Source: Armatimonadota bacterium
GTDB lineage: Bacteria > Armatimonadota > Armatimonadia > Armatimonadales > Armatimonadaceae
Length of the DNA: 10,804 bases
Reading direction: 5' to 3'
Assembly (NCBI GenBank): GCA_014381035.1
Contig: JACMIS010000677.1
Span: forward strand, 1-10,804
Part shown: positions 7,201 to 10,804 of the stretch, piece after piece
Position numbering within the stretch: position 1 is the first letter of the stretch
Layout of the letters: each line of letters opens with the position of its first letter
Made by a program: the position numbers and the translations under genes
The notes under the pieces: generated by a model
Databases searched by the model: none
Told to the model about the DNA's origin: nothing
Seen by the model: the letters and a program-made list of their open reading frames with translations, nothing else

Positions 7201-8076
7201 ATGCAAAGTCGGTATCAAAGTCGGAGGATGTCCTCCGCATTTACGTTAATAGAACTACTCGTAGTTATCGCTATTATCGCGATTCTTGCCGCGATACTGT
7301 TTCCTGTATTCGCACAGGCTCGGGAGAAGGCGCGACAGTCGGCCTGTCTGTCCAATTTCAAACAGATCGGACTCGGTATCATCCAGTACACCCAGGATTA
7401 CGATGAAACCTATCCGCTCGGCGGTCGTGCCGATGGGGTGGAATGGTCTACCATCATCCAGCCTTACCTCAAAAACGGGCTAAAAGGAGGGAATGCACCG
7501 GGTACGACCGAGAGCTATAACTATAGCGGAGGCATCTTCCACTGTCCCTCTTTTCCCGTTGACGCGCAAGCAAATCAATACAAAGTACGGAGTGATGTGT
7601 TCCCTGTCCCTCAGGGGACGGAATTTGCCTACGGAACCTACACCCTCGCGGACATCGACGCCCCCGCCAACAAGATCGGTCTCATTGAGGGCGGCGTCAA
7701 CGGGAACGGATCACCGGCGCAACCCGATGGATATGGCTACACCGTCTGGAGTCCGGTCGAGTGGTACTGGGTCAGTGACAAGAGCGCGACCGGCTCCGAT
7801 CCCTCGCGAAACTTTTCGCTCGACAGCAAAAACCAGTTCGGGCACTGGGGCGATTGTGACTTCGATATCAACTCCGGGAACTCGGGATGGGTGACCTGTA
7901 ACCAGTTTCCCCGCTATCGGCACAACGGCACGACCAACGTGTCGTACCTGGACGGTCACGTCAAGGCGAAACCACGGGGCAGCCTGAACTGGCTCAATGA
8001 GGTGTATATCCCCGGCGTATTCCCGTCCGATATTCCGGGTGTCTTCAACCCGCCGCCGAGTTGGTACCCCTACTAA
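7201..8076 (+). CDS. Type II secretion-type pseudopilin with H-x9-DG C-terminus
   Basis: 291 residues. A short basic leader ([13 protein letters not shown]) is followed by [19 protein letters not shown], the class III prepilin signal and membrane helix. Cleavage by prepilin peptidase would fall between Ala13 and Phe14; most family members have Gly at that place. Glu18 is the conserved Glu+5. After the helix come [13 protein letters not shown] and [20 protein letters not shown], a stretch common in Armatimonadota pseudopilins. The C-terminal part holds the H-x9-DG motif: His241, then NGTTNVSYL, then Asp251-Gly252. These proteins are thought to assemble at the inner membrane or cell surface; the role of this large class is not known. 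AGGAAAGG at 7181-7188 and AGG at 7191-7193 may serve as ribosome binding site for the ATG at 7201; a second ATG at 7228 is possible. The aromatic, tryptophan-rich central region (EWYWVSD) could bind a ligand, which is speculation. Confidence 0.93.
   Translation: MQSRYQSRRMSSAFTLIELLVVIAIIAILAAILFPVFAQAREKARQSACLSNFKQIGLGIIQYTQDYDETYPLGGRADGVEWSTIIQPYLKNGLKGGNAPGTTESYNYSGGIFHCPSFPVDAQANQYKVRSDVFPVPQGTEFAYGTYTLADIDAPANKIGLIEGGVNGNGSPAQPDGYGYTVWSPVEWYWVSDKSATGSDPSRNFSLDSKNQFGHWGDCDFDINSGNSGWVTCNQFPRYRHNGTTNVSYLDGHVKAKPRGSLNWLNEVYIPGVFPSDIPGVFNPPPSWYPY
7204..7237 (+). repeat. Tandem 9-base repeat and hairpin at the pseudopilin start
   Basis: CAAAGTCGG occurs at 7204-7212 and 7216-7224, 12 bases apart, and encodes the repeated Gln-Ser-Arg. 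The second copy runs into a perfect 6-bp stem, CGGAGG (7222-7227) and CCTCCG (7232-7237), whose four-base loop contains the alternative ATG at 7228. The stem also buries a GGAGG sequence. Confidence 0.6.
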
Positions 8077-8095
8077 TTCGACGTCGGACGAGGTA

Positions 8096-8132
8096 GAAAT
8101 TCGCCTCTCTCCCGGTGGGGGAGGCGAACAGA
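8096..8132 (+). terminator. Hairpin between the pseudopilin and lipoprotein genes
   Basis: TTCGCCTC (8100-8107) pairs perfectly with GAGGCGAA (8121-8128), and further C-G and G-U pairs extend the stem inward. It lies 23 bases after the pseudopilin stop. No T-run follows on this strand, so partial termination or transcript 3'-end protection is as likely as full termination. Confidence 0.45.
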
Positions 8133-8191
8133 GACGACAGTAAAGTTCCCTCGCAGGAGATTGCCTCTGGGCAGATATGAGCGATGGAGAG

Positions 8192-8197
8192 AAAGGA
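8192..8197 (+). promoter_or_regulatory. Ribosome binding site of the lipoprotein gene
   Basis: AAAGGA lies 7 bases before the ATG at 8205 and decides for that start over the in-frame ATG at 8184, which would place the site inside the coding region. Confidence 0.65.
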
Positions 8198-8204
8198 TAA
8201 CGCG

Positions 8205-8492
8205 ATGAAATACTACGGCATGGATTCCAGTCTATCAGATAAATTTGGTGCCTGGCTCCGTACCATCGGCGTTTGCTTCGTGGCATCGCTGATGATGGGT
8301 TGTAACAATACGGCGGCGATGCCATCTTCGTCGAACAATGGAAACGGCGCGGCTTCCGCTCCGAAAGCGGGATCTGTCCCGGTGACATTGCCACCCGAGG
8401 CGCAAGCGCAGATCAAGAAGGGCACGGCGGATGGGCAAGCCATGGGCGCGGAGTATATGGCGCGTGTGAAAGAGCGCGTACAGAAGAAATAA
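8205..8492 (+). CDS. Small putative lipoprotein
   Basis: 95 residues, family not recognised. The N-terminus has a hydrophobic stretch (TIGVCFVASLMMG) ending at Cys33, which reads as a lipoprotein signal; the residues before Cys (M-M-G) are a loose match to the usual Leu-Ala-Gly lipobox, so an ordinary signal or membrane anchor is possible. A low-complexity Ser/Asn/Gly/Ala linker follows (about 35-58), then VTLPPEAQAQIKKGTADGQA and a basic helical tail ending VKERVQKK. The tail is rich in Ala, Gln and Lys and could be a short amphipathic helix. The gene follows the pseudopilin by 128 bases on the same strand and may be co-transcribed past the hairpin. A role as an envelope-attached partner of the pseudopilin is inferred from position only. 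Confidence 0.75.
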   Translation: MKYYGMDSSLSDKFGAWLRTIGVCFVASLMMGCNNTAAMPSSSNNGNGAASAPKAGSVPVTLPPEAQAQIKKGTADGQAMGAEYMARVKERVQKK

Positions 8493-8540
8493 ACAAGGAT
8501 AGTAGTCAATTATCGATACTGTGTAATCTCAATCGATGAC

Positions 8541-8564
8541 TGGGGACGAATAAAAACGCCCCCA
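8541..8564. repeat. Weak hairpin after the lipoprotein gene
   Basis: TGGGGACG (8541-8548) can pair with CGCCCCCA (8556-8563) if an A bulges out, with an A-rich loop between. It lies 48 bases after the lipoprotein stop. It could be a weak terminator but lacks a T-run. Confidence 0.25.
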
Positions 8565-8579
8565 CAAACCGCACATGGC

Positions 8580-8610
8580 TTGATCAAACGGATTTGATGT
8601 CAGCTATATT
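8580..8610 (+). promoter_or_regulatory. Candidate promoter and operator of the beta-helix gene
   Basis: A perfect inverted repeat ATCAAA (8583-8588), CGGA, TTTGAT (8593-8598) overlaps a possible -35 TTGATC (8580-8585). A possible -10, TATATT, lies at 8605-8610; the spacing of 19 bases is long. A regulator bound to the repeat would block the promoter. The sequence does not match the palindrome in front of the LacI gene. Confidence 0.35.
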
Positions 8611-8678
8611 GTTTTTTGGATAGCATTACTATTCGAAAGACAAACCTACGAAGTCGTAAGTACAGAAAGGTTTGTTAC

Positions 8679-9989
8679 ATGTTTTCATATTTGTCACGGG
8701 GGTTCCTCGGATTTCTCGTCGTCGTTGCCCTTCTCGTATCGAGCGGGGTGGCGCAAGCGGTGACATACTACGTCGACCCGTTTATCGGTCAGGACTACTT
8801 CAATGGAACATCGATGTCCGCTAACTACGGCAACAATACAGGACCCTGGCGGACGCTTGACCGGTTACAGGGAACGCCTCTGCGTGGGGGCGATAAGGTC
8901 CTTTTCCGGAAAGGTTCGGTCTTCACAACGGGGTTGATCATCAATCGCGATGGGAATCAAAACGGTGCCTCGAATAGTTCTCCCGTCACCTTCGGTGCGT
9001 ATGGTGATTCGGGTTATGGACCGGTATTTGAGAAAGGCAACAACATCTATGATTGGGCACATGCCATCGATGTTAAGGGGAGATACATCGTCATCGAAGG
9101 CATAGAAGCACGAAAGACGCACGAAGCGGGGATTTATCTATGGAGTGACGCACACCATGTAAAAATACGCGGCTGTAAGATAACCGATGTCGGCATCGCA
9201 ATCTACCTCGACAGTAGTAGCGACAACGAGATTTACAACAACCTCATCGTATCCCTCCATCTGGTAGAGTCCTCGGGCAACAACGACTTCGGGGCGAATG
9301 GCGTCTGGCTGAACAACAGCTGTTCGAATAACGTCATCCGCGACAACACGTTCAGTAAGTGCAGGGCGACTAGCTTGGAATTCGGCACCGACGGCGGGGC
9401 GTTGGAAATCTATTCGACGCGGGATGACTCCGTCTGTAATAACAACGTGTTTACCCGGAACCGTATAGACGAAGGGAACGGCGTGGTCGAAATCGGTGCG
9501 GGTCCGGGCGGGCGAGATGGTCTTGTCTCCAACCTGAGCATTACGTACAACGTCTGCTATAAGAATGGCTACTTCAATGTCTTCCACACGGAAGGGGGCG
9601 TCAGAGATTTCGAAAACATCTATGTCGATCACAACACGGTTGTCGAACCCAACTTCGTTTTCCAGAGTGGTACCCCGGTTATCGGCTTCGACCCAGGCTT
9701 CCCAGGATACGAGTACACGACCTGGACGAATAACATCTTCTATATCGGGCGTGATTTCCGGTTTTTGTCCCAGAATTTCCAGGCGGTCTTTTGGGACAAT
9801 ACTTTCCATCTGGAAAACCCTGGATTTACACTGTACAACTTGAACCCATCGACAAACGGGAACAACACCGGAAACCCGCTTTTCCAATACTACGACCCGA
9901 CGAAAAGTTTCGAGAGCCAAAACTTCCGTCTCCGGTCGCCAAGTCCAGCCAGTGGGAGGGGGGCTTACGCGCCGGGTGGGCTGCAATAA
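8679..9989 (+). CDS. Secreted right-handed parallel beta-helix protein
   Basis: 436 residues. The ATG at 8679 has an AGAAAGG site 8 bases upstream (8664-8670); a TTG at 8616 in the same frame would add a 21-residue basic stretch before the signal peptide and is unlikely. Residues 1-27 form a Sec signal peptide ending VAQA. The mature protein opens with TYYVDPFIGQDYFNGTS and PWRTLDRL, then GGDKVLFRKGSVF, the usual start of pectate-lyase-like beta-helix proteins. The middle has short repeated rungs rich in Asn and Ile/Val: YIVIEGIEARKTHEAGIYLW, HHVKIRGCKITD, SSDNEIYNNLIVS, CSNNVIRDNTFSKC, CNNNVFTRNRIDE. This is the Pfam beta-helix pattern of polysaccharide lyases, epimerases and some glycosidases. 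I cannot place the catalytic residues or a specific family, so enzyme activity on a polysaccharide is likely but not shown. It follows the pseudopilin and lipoprotein genes and ends just before a strong hairpin. Confidence 0.88.
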   Translation: MFSYLSRGFLGFLVVVALLVSSGVAQAVTYYVDPFIGQDYFNGTSMSANYGNNTGPWRTLDRLQGTPLRGGDKVLFRKGSVFTTGLIINRDGNQNGASNSSPVTFGAYGDSGYGPVFEKGNNIYDWAHAIDVKGRYIVIEGIEARKTHEAGIYLWSDAHHVKIRGCKITDVGIAIYLDSSSDNEIYNNLIVSLHLVESSGNNDFGANGVWLNNSCSNNVIRDNTFSKCRATSLEFGTDGGALEIYSTRDDSVCNNNVFTRNRIDEGNGVVEIGAGPGGRDGLVSNLSITYNVCYKNGYFNVFHTEGGVRDFENIYVDHNTVVEPNFVFQSGTPVIGFDPGFPGYEYTTWTNNIFYIGRDFRFLSQNFQAVFWDNTFHLENPGFTLYNLNPSTNGNNTGNPLFQYYDPTKSFESQNFRLRSPSPASGRGAYAPGGLQ

Positions 9990-10010
9990 ACTGCGTCGGA
10001 AGTACTGAGG

Positions 10011-10043
10011 GGGCTGTTCCGTTTCAGGATAATGGAACAGCCC
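10011..10043 (+). terminator. Terminator hairpin after the beta-helix gene
   Basis: GGGCTGTTCC (10011-10020) pairs perfectly with GGAACAGCCC (10034-10043) over a 13-base loop, 21 bases after the stop codon. The bases after it (ATTCTCT) are only moderately T-rich. Confidence 0.65.
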
Positions 10044-10138
10044 ATTCTCTATGACAGGGAATGGGACGGATCAAGAAAGCCAAAGTTGCCGTTGTTGGCG
10101 ACGCGAGTCAGCGTACCACAAAACCGGTAAATCGCTTC

Positions 10139-10167
10139 TTGCAGTCCCGGTCCCCCCGTGTTAAAAT
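10139..10167 (+). promoter_or_regulatory. Promoter of the serine tRNA gene
   Basis: A -35 TTGCAG at 10139-10144 and a -10 TAAAAT at 10162-10167 are 17 bases apart. Transcription would start near 10174, about 11 bases before the mature tRNA. Confidence 0.7.
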
Positions 10168-10184
10168 GCGTGGAGACCCTGCTT

Positions 10185-10273
10185 GGAGTGGTGGCTGAGT
10201 GGTCGAAAGCGACGGTTTGCTAAACCGTTGTAGGCCTTAAAATCTACCTCGGGTTCGAATCCCGACCACTCCG
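10185..10273 (+). tRNA. tRNA-Ser (anticodon GCU)
   Basis: A full cloverleaf can be drawn. The acceptor arms are GGAGTGG (10185-10191) and CCACTCC (10266-10272), with discriminator G at 10273. The D stem is GCT/AGC. The anticodon stem ACGGT/ACCGT (10212-10216 and 10224-10228) encloses TTGCTAA, with anticodon GCT at 10219-10221, which reads the serine codons AGC and AGU. A long variable arm with a GTAG/CTAC stem is diagnostic of class II tRNAs such as tRNA-Ser. The T arm is TCGGG-TTCGAAT-CCCGA. The 3' CCA is not encoded and must be added after transcription. Confidence 0.97.
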
Positions 10274-10295
10274 TGTTCTTCTGCTTTAGTGTTAT

Positions 10296-10334
10296 CGCGC
10301 CGTGTTCCCGTTTCAGGAGCCGGCGCGTTTGTTT
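10296..10334 (+). terminator. Rho-independent terminator of the tRNA gene
   Basis: CGCGCCG (10296-10302) pairs with CGGCGCG (10321-10327), followed by TTTGTTT at 10328-10334. The loop is long (18 bases) and may hold a small inner TCC/GGA stem. Confidence 0.7.
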
Positions 10335-10340
10335 AACACC

Positions 10341-10347
10341 GAAAGGA
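10341..10347 (+). promoter_or_regulatory. Ribosome binding site selecting a TTG start
   Basis: GAAAGGA lies 9 bases before the TTG at 10357. It is the main reason for choosing that rare start codon; there is no in-frame ATG before the signal-peptide core. Confidence 0.6.
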
Positions 10348-10356
10348 TCGTTTGAT

Positions 10357-10804
10357 TTGCGATACTTGTCACCGAAGTTTGCCGCGTTCGCTCTATTGGG
10401 TATATCCTTCGCTTGCCACGCACCGACCGCGTCCGCACAGTCCGATGTCAGCATTTCCCCCGCTTCCGCGCAGTATCTCGCTTACCGCCGCGCCAGCCCC
10501 CCAGAAATGGGACTGACTCTCGGTTCACTCGCTCTCGACCCACGCGCCTATCGCGGTAAAACTATCGAGATTGACGGAAGATTGGTTGGGGTTTGTTCTG
10601 CCGAGGATGGACTGACCCGCCTGATGCTACAAACCGACAATGCCGGGACTCTTTCGCTGACGATGAGTCGGATGCCGGACTGGATCCGCTCCGGGGAACG
10701 ATTGCGCGTTCTGGTCATCGGGCCGTTCACGGCGACGGGCGGCGAAGTGCAAGTCGGCCAGGGGTTGGGGAATTTCGATGCCGTGCTCAATCTCGGCGGC
10801 GACT
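10357..10804 (+). CDS. Secreted protein of unknown function, 5' part (partial)
   Basis: The frame starts at TTG 10357 behind a good ribosome binding site and is open to the window end (149 complete codons). The first 28 residues are an apparent Sec signal peptide: MRYLSPK, then FAAFALLGISFACHA and a TASA cleavage site before Gln. A Cys in the core (SFAC) does not fit a lipobox well. The mature part begins with SDVSISPASAQYLAYRRASP, then LALDPRAYRGKTIEIDGRLV, LTRLMLQTDNAGTLSLTM and SGERLRVLVIG. The pattern of alternating beta strands, 'RGKTIEIDGRL...GERLRVLV', suggests a small OB-like beta-barrel, which is my structural guess and not a family match. The C-terminal part, where a catalytic domain could lie, is beyond the window. 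It has its own ribosome binding site but no visible promoter after the tRNA terminator. Confidence 0.75.
   Translation, partial: MRYLSPKFAAFALLGISFACHAPTASAQSDVSISPASAQYLAYRRASPPEMGLTLGSLALDPRAYRGKTIEIDGRLVGVCSAEDGLTRLMLQTDNAGTLSLTMSRMPDWIRSGERLRVLVIGPFTATGGEVQVGQGLGNFDAVLNLGGD

Noticed and set aside
7711..8394. A 227-codon open frame on the - strand
   Set aside because: It overlaps the pseudopilin 3' end, the hairpin and the lipoprotein gene, and shows no family features.
8858..8865. A further TGACCGGT in the beta-helix gene as a LacI site
   Set aside because: It lies inside coding sequence, lacks the flanking symmetry and does not share the longer 11-mer; likely chance.
9138..9986. A 282-codon open frame on the - strand
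   Set aside because: It lies wholly antisense to the beta-helix gene, whose signal peptide, ribosome binding site and rung pattern are convincing; the antisense translation has no recognisable motif.
1..10804. CRISPR array, insertion sequence, phage or toxin-antitoxin genes
   Set aside because: No regularly spaced repeats, transposase-like frames, phage proteins or paired small toxin-antitoxin genes were seen on either strand.

Overview
The window looks like a stretch of a moderately GC-rich bacterial chromosome, most likely from Armatimonadota. The main pointer is the protein at 7201-8076, a type II pseudopilin with a C-terminal H-x9-DG motif. The segment that follows its membrane helix ([15 protein letters not shown]) is a form I associate with Armatimonadota; the assignment rests on recognition, not on a search. 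Every gene I can support is on the + strand, and I see no insertion sequence, CRISPR array or phage gene.

Layout. (1) 2-760: 3' part of a beta-lactamase-fold serine hydrolase, cut by the window edge. (2) 854-3121: complete polyphosphate kinase 1, preceded by an extended -10 promoter that gives a very short leader. (3) 3240-5627: a compact group made of the C-terminal remnant of a Gfo/Idh/MocA oxidoreductase, a DUF6807 (PmoA-like) protein and a D-2-hydroxyacid dehydrogenase, closed by a long hairpin. (4) 5819-7072: a LacI-family regulator with a strong sigma70-type promoter and a perfect 18-bp palindrome just downstream of the predicted transcription start. (5) 7201-9989: three exported proteins in a row, namely the pseudopilin, a small putative lipoprotein and a right-handed beta-helix protein, closed by a hairpin. 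(6) 10139-10334: tRNA-Ser(GCU) with promoter and terminator. (7) 10357-10804: 5' part of a secreted protein with a TTG start, cut by the window edge.

How it may fit together (inference): the oxidoreductase remnant, the DUF6807 protein and the dehydrogenase are families common in carbohydrate catabolic loci. The LacI regulator next to a surface pseudopilin, a lipoprotein and a polysaccharide-type beta-helix protein suggests a sugar-responsive surface or glycan-handling module. That module is the least described part of the window. The polyphosphate kinase, the tRNA and the two edge genes look like unrelated chromosomal neighbours.
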